Shown here piece by piece: positions 36,116 to 48,872 of a stretch of DNA of 64,000 bases (positions are counted from its first letter, which is position 1; the number at the start of each line of letters is the position of its first letter). The translations under genes were made by a program, and so were the position numbers. The stretch is from Opisthorchis felineus (taxonomy: Eukaryota; Platyhelminthes; Trematoda; Opisthorchiida; Opisthorchiidae): positions 507,708 to 571,707 of the forward strand of contig SJOL01006486.1 in assembly GCA_004794785.1 (NCBI GenBank), written 5' to 3'. The notes beneath the pieces were generated by a model. The model worked only from the letters and a program-made list of their open reading frames with translations, did no database searches and was not told the origin of the DNA.

Positions 36116-36689
36116 ATATTTATCTCAAATCAACCCCGAATAAGCATCAAGCAAAGGAACTCACACTAATCAATTTGCAATTTCGAACATTATCAATTGC
36201 CTCCAAGTTGCCTTTGTGTCAAGAGTAGCCAGCTGAAATTTAAATTCTGAGTTTATAACTTATATGATGACCTAGAGTGGCTAGTTTTGACTTAGAAATT
36301 AAACATGAAAAAAGCTGATGCCAATAGGTCATCAACACTCTAATGACAACTCAAGTTTTGGGTGACATTTGCAAGGAGACATTTTGCTGTGGCAGAATAT
36401 ACGTGCCAATGAACCATCACCTTTTGACTTCGAAACAAGGTAACGGAGCCATAGCTGAAGAAAAAAGTGCATGCTATCAAACAAATAATGCAAGCAAAAA
36501 TCTAGAGGAATAAGTATCGGCTACCGTGAAATGCATTGTCCAAGATTTTGCGAATTCTAAAAATGGCGGGGGGAGTATTTTGAGTGACTTCATCTTTCTG
36601 GTTCGGCAAGCGCCCCGTAAAATATGTAGACTCGGTTCACTTCTTAGATATAAACCTAAGACCTTCGGTTTTCCACACTATGCTTCATC

Positions 36690-37200
36690 AAGGTCCAATG
36701 CTCACGCAACTCTCAACCAGCATCAACTCTAGTTTACCCTATTTACTATCGAGGTTTATCTTAGAGGTAAGACACAACACCTGCGTTTGCTGAAAACTCT
36801 TCGATAATACTTGAACGGTTTTGCCTTTCTAGGGACTAATCATGTGGAAGCAGTCCCCTAGTTCCCGTGAACCTTATGTTTTACTTGAACTCAAAATGCA
36901 CGAAATTCGACAAATACATTCTCTTCCGTATCGATCTGGTTTTCACGGAGACTCACGTGAATTCCAGGTGAATTTCCCTTTTACAATGACAGCGTTTGAC
37001 AAATTTCGTGCAGTTTGCATTCAAGTAGAACATAAGGTTTATGGGAACTCGGGGACTGCGCCCACATATTGGACCCCAAGGAAAACGAGACTGGTCGAAC
37101 GCTATCGAAGTTCCTAGCAGCCTTACGATTAGTAGCAAAAAGGGGTAAACTAGAGTTGGTGCCGGTTGAGAGTTACGTGAGTATTGGACCTTGATATGCG
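36690..37200. repeat. Foldback repeat, locus B
   Basis: This is a long imperfect palindrome. The outermost visible arm starts near 36692 (aaggtccaatgctcacg) and mirrors 37178-37194 (cgtgagtattggacctt). Further in, 'ctctagtttaccc' (36727-36739) mirrors 'gggtaaactagag' (37142-37154). The inner arms carry the family core: 'gcagtcccctagttcccgtg' on the left and 'ggaactcggggactgcgcc' on the right. 'ttgaactcaaaatgcacg' pairs with 'cgtgcagtttgcattcaag' near the centre. It extends further outwards than locus A, so the arms of the family are at least about 200 bases. The 91-residue frame at 36842-37117 lies wholly inside and is not a gene. Confidence 0.8.
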
Positions 37201-39099
37201 GCCAGTGTGTGTGCACAAAACGTTTTCGCACACAAATCTTAGGCCTATGGATGCAAACACAAATGTTTAAGAACCGCGATCTAATAGGTTTGGAGGCCCA
37301 TGATGAAGCATGTTGCTTGCTTTAGAATGTTGAGGTCCAACTAGTTTTTTTCATTGTATACAGACATTTCTGCAACCAGCCGCCTCGTTGTTCAGCTGAT
37401 GTATTTGTCTTCATAGCTATCCGACCAAGGTTCGTGTAGCAAGAAATACCCATTCTACTGACCAACTGAACGGTTTTTCGAAAGTTCCACTGATAATTGT
37501 GGTTAGGGATAGTTAAAAGTGTGACCACTCATCCGTCTGTAGTTCGGTCCCACAAATGTTTCTCAGGTTTCCCCAATGCTCCCTAGAAATCTAAACTCGC
37601 TTGCCTACAAGCCCACGAGACATTAGGTAAAGAACATCAGTAATGTGTTGGTACAGTGTTGATTTCTTTGGTGTGTGTGGCCATATCAGATGAAGTTCGC
37701 TGTCTGTCATTCAGATCAGTATAGTGTCCCAAAATACTACAGATTTTGATTATCAGTAGGCACGGTTTTTCAAAGTCCCCATCATTTCGGACTTTCTCCT
37801 ATTCAGAGGCCCCTTACTGAGTGGTTTAACTTTGTTAAGTAGTCTACCTTCATATGGACAACCCAAAAGAGACAACCAGAATTCAACTCAACTGTAAGTA
37901 TCGCAACAGCAAAAACATATTGCAAGGGACCAAATAAAATGAATCTTCCTGAACAATGGTCTGTTTTAGGAGAAATTCCACAGAAAGGAAAAACTGTGTC
38001 TGTACGTGTGTGCGTATGACATTTGGTAATTAAACGGTAGAACATTCGAAAACGTGCAAGCATTTTTGCTCAGAATGCCCCCCCAACAAAAAAAACTAAA
38101 CCACATTGAGCCGCGTAACAAAATGTCTCATTGTAAGTTGTGATTGCGAATGAAGGCCTGAGAACAAACCAAACTTATAAAGCCCACAATGGGTTTCATA
38201 AAGCTGGAACTAACGGGGCTTTTTTGGTAGGGAGCAAAATTATCTTGTCCTTCAGAATTGTTCATTCAGTATGCCTTTGGCCATTTCCCAGTCCACATTA
38301 TAAACTACGTCAACTCATCAGCTTCAAAAAATGACACTGAATATCACACACAATGTATTGGTAAACCAATTCAATTTTTAATTAATTAATTATGTAATTC
38401 AATTTTTTTAATCTGCTGTTCTATTACTCCAAAATTCATTTCGTCACCCGTCATTTGGTGTCTGTTCGTGAAACGCCATACCCTTGAACCCCGCGCAACT
38501 TCTCAGTAATAGACAAAAGATATTGAGCGCAGGCAATAAAAATTGAAAAGAACTTCTTTATTTTATGTCAACAACATTGTGAATTCTGAGTAACGTTTCA
38601 GTATTTTTATTCTAGCAGAATGAAAATTAATGTCTTGTGAACAGCTGCGGTAAATTTTAATCCTGGACGAGATGAAGAAAAAAGTCCATTCATTATCTTT
38701 TGATCAGAACAAAGACAAGTAGAAAAAACTGGAAACAACCAACCATTTATTTCTAAGAAACTGAAGGTACATCTGTAAGTCAAGAAGAAAACCAGTGAAG
38801 TAAACATAGCTTGTTTTCTGTGAATGGTCGTCTTCGCTAATCTCGTGTGTAATTAGAAACATCCATCGGTGAATGTGCAATTACGCTGGAAGTCGTACAC
38901 GGTCAATGGGTCAGTGAGTTAAAGTGATTACGCAAATGGGTTGTTGAGTCAAAATGAGCATACCACAGTCAGACTAGGTTGGGAAGCTAAATAGCTTGGA
39001 AGGTAAACACAGCTTTACAAATTGTGGAAGTTTCCTCGATTACGGGAGCCCGGGCTGCCAAGTCGGACTCCGATTTACTTTGTTCTTTTCTGCTAGAAT
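37201..39099. other. Gene-free stretch
   Basis: Nothing recognisable. It contains the AT-rich run 'aattaattaattatg' near 38380 and short random frames. Confidence 0.4.
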
Positions 39100-39370
39100 T
39101 CACTTTAAGCCTACCAATAAAACCAAAGTAGTTTGCAAATGGGTGTATTTTGCACATTGCATACAATTTGGGTTTAGGTAGAACAAAAGGTTGGCGGAAA
39201 CTCGGGGACTGCGTCTAACCGGTGAGTAGTTTGTTCCGTCTAGACGATGTCCTGCAATATCTCAAATATTGTCACAACTTAAACACGAGGTGACCTTTGT
39301 GAGGTACATTTAGTTGAACGATTCAGCAGCGATCCATTTGAGTCTCTCGTTGAGACCAAATTAGTGAAAA
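39100..39370 (+). repeat. Foldback repeat, locus C (single rearranged unit)
   Basis: This copy has no clear left arm. From left to right it shows the inner module (tttgcaaatgggtgtatttt, 39132-39151), the arm core (gaaactcggggactgcg, 39196-39212), the terminus (ggtgagtagt), the loop module inverted (gcaatatctcaaatattg), then another inner module (gattcagcagcgatcc...gaccaaatta). About 60 bases of the arm are missing between the core and the terminus. The module order is the same as in locus A read backwards, so the unit is inherited as a block and not only as a simple hairpin. Confidence 0.65.
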
Positions 39371-42300
39371 AGTTAGTTTATTTCGCGGGTTTATTGTTTT
39401 TACTTTATTACCTTTGATTTAAAAAAAGGATAGAGCAGGCACACTTTCTGGAGAGTACTACCTTGTAGGCGCAAGCTTTTGAACTGTAGTTACAAGACAT
39501 CTCCAGAGAGCTTTGATTAGTACGCTTGTAGGAGTTCTTGTTTTTGGCGACCTAAAACATTACCCAAATTTGATTATCCTACTCGCTTCAAATTCCGTTT
39601 ATTCACTTTACACAGCAATATTTGCATCTTTTTCCGTCTACTATATTCTCATTAAACGCTCAGAGCCTTCGACGCTGGCGTATCAAAATGCAATTTTTAA
39701 CGTTTCTTCTGTTTAGAATACCACAAACCCTCGAGTTTAGCTAATGAGTAACAAGCCCCATGTGTTTCATGAGGCTACAGCTTTAGGTTTCACGTACGCC
39801 AATGCTGATGCTTGTGGAACTACTGCTTATCTTTAGCTTATTTTGAAAGAACGTTCTATGGTTCCCCGCCTTGGGGTTCTCATAAAGAAAGGTTACTGGT
39901 TCAGCCTTGAACGTGTGCGGTTTACAATTGGTGGTGTTATGTTAGGTTTCAAAAGTATTCCAGGAAGCAGTGAGTATAAAAGGAACTTTGCTACTATCGT
40001 TAAAGGGGTTTCAGACGCATTGGGAACTGATCACCGTACAATCCAAAAGGATCATCATCATATATCAAGACGTGACCGGCAGTGCACAGCAGCAGCGAGA
40101 CAGAACGCTGTTCGGCAGGCCCTAAGCACTCGCACGCATGAAGTGAATAGTATCAATTGTGTTATATAGAAATCAAGGCGGAAATCGGCATTTCAGTCTC
40201 CAGTAACTGCCATCTAGCTCCACGAGAAAACCAAATCTCGCACCTTTGAATCGTAACGCAGTTTAACTTGGGACTGGGTAGTTTCGCTGTCTTCTGGAAA
40301 ACAACTCTTCTTTATCGAGTAACGCCATCAGTTGATTGTCCGCTTTGGCGATGTTTAATTAAGCAACGAAAACTTTCATACATATAGGTTTTGCTCTAAA
40401 TGCCGAAGTTAAAACCCCGAAAGGCACTTTAGTATAATCACTCTATATAAAACATTTTTCGTCACGTATTATTCATGATTCAAAGAGAAGCCGATGCCCT
40501 ATTGAAATGAACAGTCATACTGAGTCACAAGGAGTTTTCAGTAAAAGGGTGGTGACACTAATCTTGGCATCTTTTCCTGGCACCTCACAAGTGAAAATCG
40601 TGTTTGTTTGCGCATCAGTGGCTAGTATACGGAAGAACACAGTAGATATTTTTGAAACTCCGAAGCGAACAGTTAATCCAGTGAAACATGTCACTATTCG
40701 TGGGCGTCGCCAGAAGGACGAAGGCAGCGAACAAAGCTTGTTTTCTGTCGTGTCATGTATACTTTTGAAGGTAATAGACTTTTCGTTGACAACCCATTTC
40801 GGAATTATTCATCGCTTTACTGATGTCAGATAAAGTTTTTCAGTTATTGCGGTAGGGGCTTAACTAACTGATGAGGACATGGCACAGTCGTCTCCGCCTA
40901 CAACTGCATTAATGTACAATGCATCGTTCTTTGAGGTCTAGTTAGCTTTCCTTGTTCGAAGCTATCTGCATCAGCTTTTTGAACGCGCGTCCATTCTCGT
41001 TTCTCTCATGCTTTCGTCTGCTAAGTTTATTCGATAGATTTTTAAACTAAGTAGGCACCGTTCTATAGACCCTTGCTGATCTTGACACTTCCCCTTCACG
41101 GAATTTTCTGTAAAGAATGGCCGTTGGACCGGAAACACCCGAATCCGGTTTATTAGCCCCAAACTCAGAATATACTATATCCCATCATGAAGTGAGCAGA
41201 ACGTTTTGACGTCTTCAAATATTTCTTTAATTACCTCTATCATCATAATCCTCACACCATTTTTGAAGTTCTGTGACATAGAACATTTTTTTCAAAGGCA
41301 GAATTTCAGGTTACTGAAGCTAAAATATGCTTTGAATATAGCTGGGTTAAGCCTAAACTCAGTGGTTACGACAACCATCCGGGCTCAACTGATGGAACGC
41401 ACTTACAGATCACTTTCAGTCTTACGTGATAAAAAGCAAGCAGACGGATTGTTCCCTTTAGTTACTTACAGGTTACAGGTCACAGGTACCCAAAATCCAA
41501 TCCACTAGCCAACTAATCTACGATTTCTCTTGGTGTATCAGAAAGGAGCCTCTAGTTTGGTACGCATCCAAAACAATTTTGTACTCATAAATGGACTTTC
41601 TCAAAGTGGTGGAATACGGTTCGCTATTCATGATTTTCTTCCGTTACGAAGAATTTTATTTCATTAAATTTAAAAAACCTTCTGTTGGCTTTGCTTTTAC
41701 ACCCAGTATTGCCGAAAAGATTGAAAGCGGGGAGACATTAATTGTAATGTTTCGTGCGTACCATCAGGTGATGAATTTCCCGATGATAATCCATGTGCCG
41801 CTTTATTTTTCATCGGCTGCATCCTGAATACAAGATGAATACTGATCGCATTTTAAGAAAACAAGAAAAGAAGTAGGCATCTGTGTTGCTTTGGTTTTCT
41901 CAACAGCAGAGGCTTACTACTGAAATTTCCTCCCAAAACCTTTGCGTTGGAAGTTGGTTTCTTCCCATCGATTTCACACCAGTACATCAGTTGTTTCATG
42001 TAAGACGATGTAAAGTTTGTCAAATATTTCAGTGCTTCCTCGGTTTACTTCGCGTCACCAATTTTTAGAGTTTTGCTGTAAATGTTCGAGGACGATTTCA
42101 AAAATATTGTACTTGTTTCCTCCCATTATATTTTGCACTTACTGTAGTCCAGTGGTTACCGTGACCACATCTACAGCATCTCCAAAAATGTATTCATTCG
42201 TTGTTTCTACTTGAAGCTAAAAACTCTGCGGGCACTTTTCAAGCTCCTCTCCAATGGTATTCTACCGGTAAATGTCGTCTTTAAAAAACAGGTCTACTCC

Positions 42301-45300
42301 GATATATTTCAGTTTAATAGTCCGTAACTGTGGTAATTAAGGGACTCCCAAATGCAAAAAATTACAGTAGTATCATAGTATCATAGTATTTGGGAAATAT
42401 TTTCGATTTCAGCTCAAATGTTAAGCGAAAGATGCCAACTCAAACTGTCCACTAAACAAGACTGCTTAAGTGCTTGTTGCGTTCAAGCTCACTATCTCCT
42501 GTCGAAAGCAAAAGCTGTCACGCACAGCAAGATGTAGGATTTTTTCTGCAGTAGGTCTGAGAATATCCAGGAGAGTTTCGGTCAGATTATATTGCGGCGC
42601 GTTGGACAGTTATAATGTAGATCAAAGTAATTGCACAGACTTAAGTAGCCTTGACGACCTTACATCCAAGTAAAATAAATTCCTTTTTATTTAGTGGACA
42701 TACAGATAACATCTTCAGTTACAACACAGTCTTCCCGGTGAAATCTCAAATGCGCCAGTGTAACAAGCCAGCCCGAACCTTTAAATGGGGTTGACAACTT
42801 TGAATCACGATCTTTCCTGTTGAATAATGTAATGCAAAACCATTTAGTGGGAAAACTGATCATTTCAGAATGAAGACATGATGTATGTTTGATGTGGAAG
42901 GCGCAAGGTTGGATGGATAAATAAGCTACATTCTTAAAACTAGGTTGTTTTCTAAGTTGCAGCGTTTGAGAACCAAAAGTGGCTTCCAGAAAACTTTTCG
43001 AAACAAGCTGAGAAATTTTATCCATGAAGCATATTTTACAAAACTTGCGTGTGTTTCAAATGTTTATCTGTAATAAGAGAGAACATATAGATGTTTCTGA
43101 CGATCTAAACCTGACTCATTTATTCGGTAATTTGTTCATCACCAACCCGGTTGTATTACACACATTATGAGGTTCCCTTTTCTTCTCCCACTGTTTGCTT
43201 CCAATACCTTTTTTCAAAACGCTTTTGATTGTCTAGGGCCCTTAAATTTTGCTGTCTATGCTTTAACGTGTTCGTTCTAGTAGCAAGTGAACTAACGATT
43301 TCTGCCTCCGTTTTAATCAGCTCCACTGTGTTCACTTGCAAACATTTCCTTCACATCTCTAATACAAGCAGGAATATACCTCCTATTGAGATCTCAGATA
43401 ATAAACCATCTCCGTCCAAATTTTTATACCCTTTTATGCAATCTTTTATCAGTAACTTTGATGTAATCTATTTTGTAAGCGTTTATGCCACCGATTGTTG
43501 GCTACCATATTTTAGGATTTTTCGCATCTTTCTCACATTAATTAATCTTTCCAAACTTCGACCAAATTGACCGTAATTCAGGATTACACGAAACAACATT
43601 GTTGGCTCAGTTCTAATTTAGGCCTATATTGCTTACTTGAACATCATTCATTTTATAAGTTGCTATCAACAAGAACTAATATAAAGAGGCATTTTGTTAA
43701 GAAAGCTGTAGGCACTCCAAGAGTTGCAAAAGGATTTTGTTCTTAAAGCCCAAACACTTGCTATTAAAAAATCATAATACAGGTCCCACGATACCCGTAG
43801 CGTCTAAAGCAAGTTCATTTGAATAACAGCATGAACAAGTGACCTTTTTAATTACCACATAAAAAGAATTCCCGTTTCTAAACAGATAACTTGTGTATGT
43901 TTTTTGTAATTGTTTTCTAGCTTGAGTAATTTTAATTGGACCTCGTGGGCAATCGCTAACTGATGTGTTTTAAACACACAGGAATTGTGATGTTTGGTTT
44001 GTAACCCATTGTCACTTTTATGCACGAGTTCAGAAGCCGCGTTTCATTGTGAATTAAATCATGTAAATTATCTATAACCCGAGTTTTTTCAAATTCACCC
44101 ATAAAAGAAACAGTTGGATAAGTTAACACGTACTTAATTTTCCGAACATTTGCCTGAAGGCAAAGAGACAGAATAAACTTTCTTCGGGTTCACTCAAACC
44201 GTTACTTCAACAGCACTTTAGGAACCCAAAAACTACTCCATCCGCAGTAAACAACCGCCAAAAAATTTGTTATTATGTAGGCAAATACGCTGCTGTTTTT
44301 AACAGCACAAGCCCACGATCTCTGATGGAGAGGACAATCTCCTAGAGAGACCCGCCAGTTGTGGTCTACACTTTATAACTTTGACAAACAACATCCATCG
44401 AAACCCACCAAGGAACGCATTATATATTCCCCGGGTGCTGCTACCCTTTTGAAACCATATATCTATATAAACTATCATATGACAGAGTAGAACAATCATT
44501 TTCTCGCCTTCTTAGTGGCGTGCATGCCACACACACAACCAAAGAGAGCTGGCCGGTTTATATATGATGAACCAAATGGTCTTAGTTTTATTGTAAGCTG
44601 CTAGACGGAAATTCTCAAGTCAAACAATTTTGGATTCATCCAGTGTTTGTTACACGCTTAAATTGTATTTCATTGTCGGATCTGCCTCTACGATCCCGTC
44701 AATGAAAAGGAAATAAGAGGATTTCAGTGCGTAACGGACCTTTTTTTCAACACGCTTGGACAGCATTAAGATTACCCGAATCACCTGTCTGGGGCAAAAG
44801 GAGCTTCCTGAAAAAATTCAAAAAACAGTGATAATTTGTTATTTTTACGGCCATCTGGCGGTTGGGATTAGGGTTTGAAGTTGCTGGTTGTTAGAAGTGA
44901 ATGGAGCTGATTCTGCAACCTAAGCGACTACGCCTTTCGCACCGACTGCGATTCGTCAGCTGACAAAACCCTCCGCACGTTGCTCTCATTAGCGGTTTTA
45001 TCGCTAAAGTCGTAAGTTATTAGTCCCAAAAACAGCGCGCTTGGAAATATTAATCGAGGCAACCACCCTCAAATAGTAAGCATCAACAAAAAATTGGAGT
45101 AAAGTAACGATATTCTGTCTATGTCCAGAAACTTACTGGTTTCCAAGAAGCCCTCTAAATAAAAATCGCATGGTTTTCACAGTTTATCATACGCAAAAAT
45201 ACAGTACTGGTTTCCATATTACTAGATTGATGGTATTTTAAGGCGCGTAAAAGCTTTCGGTAATAAGATAATGAAAATTTAAAAACTGTTTGTGATCACC

Positions 45301-48300
45301 ACGTAAAACATCTACGTTATTCAGTCTTTCAAAAAGTTCATGCGAAGTTTGAAGGTCATTGGGTTAGAATCCAAAAGTTGAAGATCTCCCCAGAAAGTTT
45401 CAAATTTCTACCGACTCACCTTAGGAACTGTAGGACGACAATAACTCATAAGCGTGTTTTATCAACCATATTTCGAGTTTTGAAAATTCCCTTTTTGGCG
45501 TAAGAACAAAGACGGGTTGACAAGCAACCTTTCGGCTGGCTCGTCCTAAGTCGTACAGTCTCAAATTCTAAAGCAGCAGTACCTAACACAGTATAATAGG
45601 GACGGTGAAAATCAGAAAATGAACAAAGCCTAAGGACAGTGATCGCTGTTGAACAAGCAATACCTTGTTCAGGTCACCGAAAGGAAAACGTGAGGTTGTC
45701 AGTTTGGGCTGAACGCCTAGTTTGAATGCTTCATTCATGTGTTCGTTTCACGTGACTTTGCTGTTCAACGTCCGTTCCTCTGCTCGTTTCTTCAACGTCC
45801 TTCGTTTTGGTTAATTGGTATTAAATACTGCTGTCTTAGCCCTTTCAACTTTGAAAACGGAAAAAAGCTTGCCGAAAACCTATTCGTCAACCCATCTTTG
45901 TGTGACAGCCCACTAATGACATAGGCGCTATTGTTAAACGTTTGACGATTTATACGATTGCTCCATCAGGCGAAGCCTGGAGATCCGGTTTTGAAAACAT
46001 TTGTCGGTCTGTTGTTTCATAATTTCTTTTGCACCACATTCATCTGTCGATGTGGCACAACGTTCAAATAGTTCTTCATTAAATCCTCTGTTCTACACCT
46101 TAGAGCTGTCCCAAAGAACTTACTTTGCTTCATGTTTGACATACAAAATTGACGGACGTCTGTAAATCTCTGCTGAAAATCTTGTTCATGCTTTGATTTT
46201 TATGCGGCACTTCTTCACCTTCTCTTCACTACTGTTTAAAACCGTAATCGAATAGAAAAGAATCGTCTTGACCGTCCAAACCATTACTTTGTATGTGTGA
46301 TTTTATTGGTTGTATGGAAAACATTTTTTACCACACTCTGATTTTATTTTCGTCGACTACAACAAAAAGGAAGAATTCTTGTTCCTTTCATTCGCATTCC
46401 ACTGAGTGTAACCTTATCCGTTAAGGTCTGACAAAACTCATAAATCTCTTGTAGAACAGTCTGAAAAATTTGTATTCTCAAGCTCAAAAGGAGTACATTT
46501 ATGAGTAGATGAAACAAACTTTAAAAAACAAGAATAATTGTTCGTAAATGTACTATTTTATTTCGTGCTTTACACAGTTACAGCACTTAAGCAAAAACCG
46601 GTCAATTCAACTCGGCCATTTAAATGAAAGATACAGATCAGCGAAGTTTTGAGAACAGACGAATCCAATTTTTTATGCTACTACAAAGAATCACCCACAT
46701 TGTCTGCTTTATTGCTCATACATATAATGAGTTTGATACCACTTTTGACATGTTCCACTTTATGACAAACTCCGAACTCCTGACACCGAGGAAAGTCTGC
46801 TAATTAAAATGTGGACAAGATATCCACCTATCGTCAAAATCAAACGATATTTTATTGTTTCAAGTATTTACCTCAGTTTAATTCTAGCGGGGTTGATGAT
46901 TTCTTCAACTGGGTTGCATTTCATACTGTTGATAGTGGATTAGTTAACTGTTGATCTGCCTGCCGAGCCTGCAAACGTTTCGCCATTATTGCAGGATACA
47001 ACACCGGTGTGCGATTTGGCCGGTATGTAACAACCGCCGCTCGATGTTTTCTCTCTGTGTAATAAGCTTTTGATTGTGTTTCTCATCGCAAAACATTACT
47101 TGCCCAAAACGAAAAGCAACCTTCAAGTTTGCTTGTTTTACAGTTTTACTAAGGCGCTTGATGCTGAGGCTATTTCACAATCTTTCAAGTAGTCTGTTGT
47201 ACAAAATCTAGAACCCCTTCACCATCACGTATCGGCAAGCATTAAAGCACTGTTGTGATATGGTTTTTGTCACCACTCGTCTTGAGTAAACTGTTTTAGA
47301 AAACAGTGACCAGTAGTAGAAAACTTCGGATAATGAGCAAAACATGAAATTCTCATCAAACAGAATGGAAACAGATAAACACACCCAGCTCTCACAAGCA
47401 ATCTCCCGGCGGTCCACCAACATGTCTTTTAAAGCATTCACTCTTGACAACGGATGAAGGGTGCACATCCACAAGCTAAAACAAGAGTTAATTGTCAACT
47501 CAAGAAGGCAACTAATTGTAATTTTACCACCTATCAGAACTTCGTTTTACATGTAAAACTAGATAAGCAATGAAACTGCCTTCACCTAAACACTGATACA
47601 AAAGTCTTACTCATTCAGTAAGGTCCCCTGAGAACCCCTGTTATTTTTACCGGTCAAACTGAACACTTCTTCAAGAATTACTACTTCTTTGGTCAGTAGC
47701 AGGACAGCCTTGATGTGTTCAACAGTAAAGCTTCCCGGATAGTATGCACTATTAGTTCAACCTGCTTCTAATAGTGAAATGTTTTGTCTTATCTTTCGTT
47801 GTCTATAGTTTCTTACAGACGCTCAAAGATGGAATAGGGCCACTACCTTCTTTCTTATTATCAAAAAACGCTTCACGTTGAAGGAAATGTAACTTGTCTT
47901 TGGCATATTGTTTATTTAAAAAGCTCACTGTTTTTAATGTTTAGTGTGTTTTTCGACCGATTACTGATCCGATTTCCTCTTGTCGGTTGAATTTCCCCTG
48001 AGTCCGAAAAATCCTTCGTGAGAATTATCACCACCTCACGAATCTGCAGATAGATTTGAGCTCGCAACCCCCCAAGATAGTAGTTTGGCCATGTAACATT
48101 TCGGCCAAGACCGGTTGATTACCAGAGTGATCAACTCATACTCATTCTCCTGTCACGGAATTCACATCACGTGATCAAGTATTGACCAGCTTCTCGAGTG
48201 ACTACTTCTCAGATGGGAAGTTCACAAGTCATGTGAAGCATTCTTCCAACTGAAACACTGGTAGTATATTGGTAGTACAGACCACGGATACGTGTAAACA

Positions 48301-48800
48301 ACCAAACTATTAGCAAATATTATTTCCCTACCGTACACATATTATTCTACTTTGTTCACATCTTGGTGTCCAAACACTTGACCTTGCTCGCCAAGCCCAA
48401 CTGGATACAAATCATTACTCCTTTTAAACACTATCAACCGTATCTGTAAACTTTCGATCCTTTTCCACCGCAATGGTAGCAATCTACTTCAACCTCCCTG
48501 AAATTCCATCAGAAACTCTTCCAAAATGGAAAAAAACTTTTGAGATTTTTCTGTGCGCCTTTTGCAGACTATCTGATTACTTCATCACGTCATTATGAAA
48601 AGGGGGTCAAACAGTAAGACATAGATCAAAGCAAGCTAAGGAATGAATACTTTTTCTTCTTCGTTTCTTAAGTGTATGAAACAAAGTAGTCGATAGAAGA
48701 ACACAAATCTTTGACACATTCGTGGGACTTTATTCCCAGGACGGTTGTGTTACACCTCGTCTGCATCCTAAGTGTCAGCCAGTCACAATACTGAGCAGCC
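39371..48800. other. Long gene-free stretch
   Basis: No gene is supported over 9.4 kb. The longest frames (39843-40169, 40507-40833, 42687-43025, 43229-43570; 108-113 residues) lack motifs. A small tandem repeat of 'agtatcat' lies near 42368-42388. From about 41 kb on, much of the plus strand is pyrimidine-rich. Confidence 0.4.
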
Positions 48801-48872
48801 GCTTTTGGCCGAACGGTTAACTGTCGAAACTACTGATCGGGAGGTCATGGACACGAGATTCCTTTTAGTTTC
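48801..48872 (+). repeat. tRNA-derived SINE head, diverged
   Basis: 'ggccgaacggttaactgtcg' followed by 'tactgatcgggaggtcatgg' parallels 'ggctcagtagttagagcgcg' and 'tactgaccgggaggttcgtgg' in the copy at 18868, with the same spacing. The body beyond the head is lost. Confidence 0.5.

Noticed and set aside
36842..37231. Frames of 91 and 92 residues on both strands
   Set aside because: They lie inside or across foldback locus B; palindromic repeat sequence, not a gene.
42687..43025. 112-residue minus-strand frame starting with ATG
   Set aside because: No recognisable domain and composition like the non-coding surroundings.
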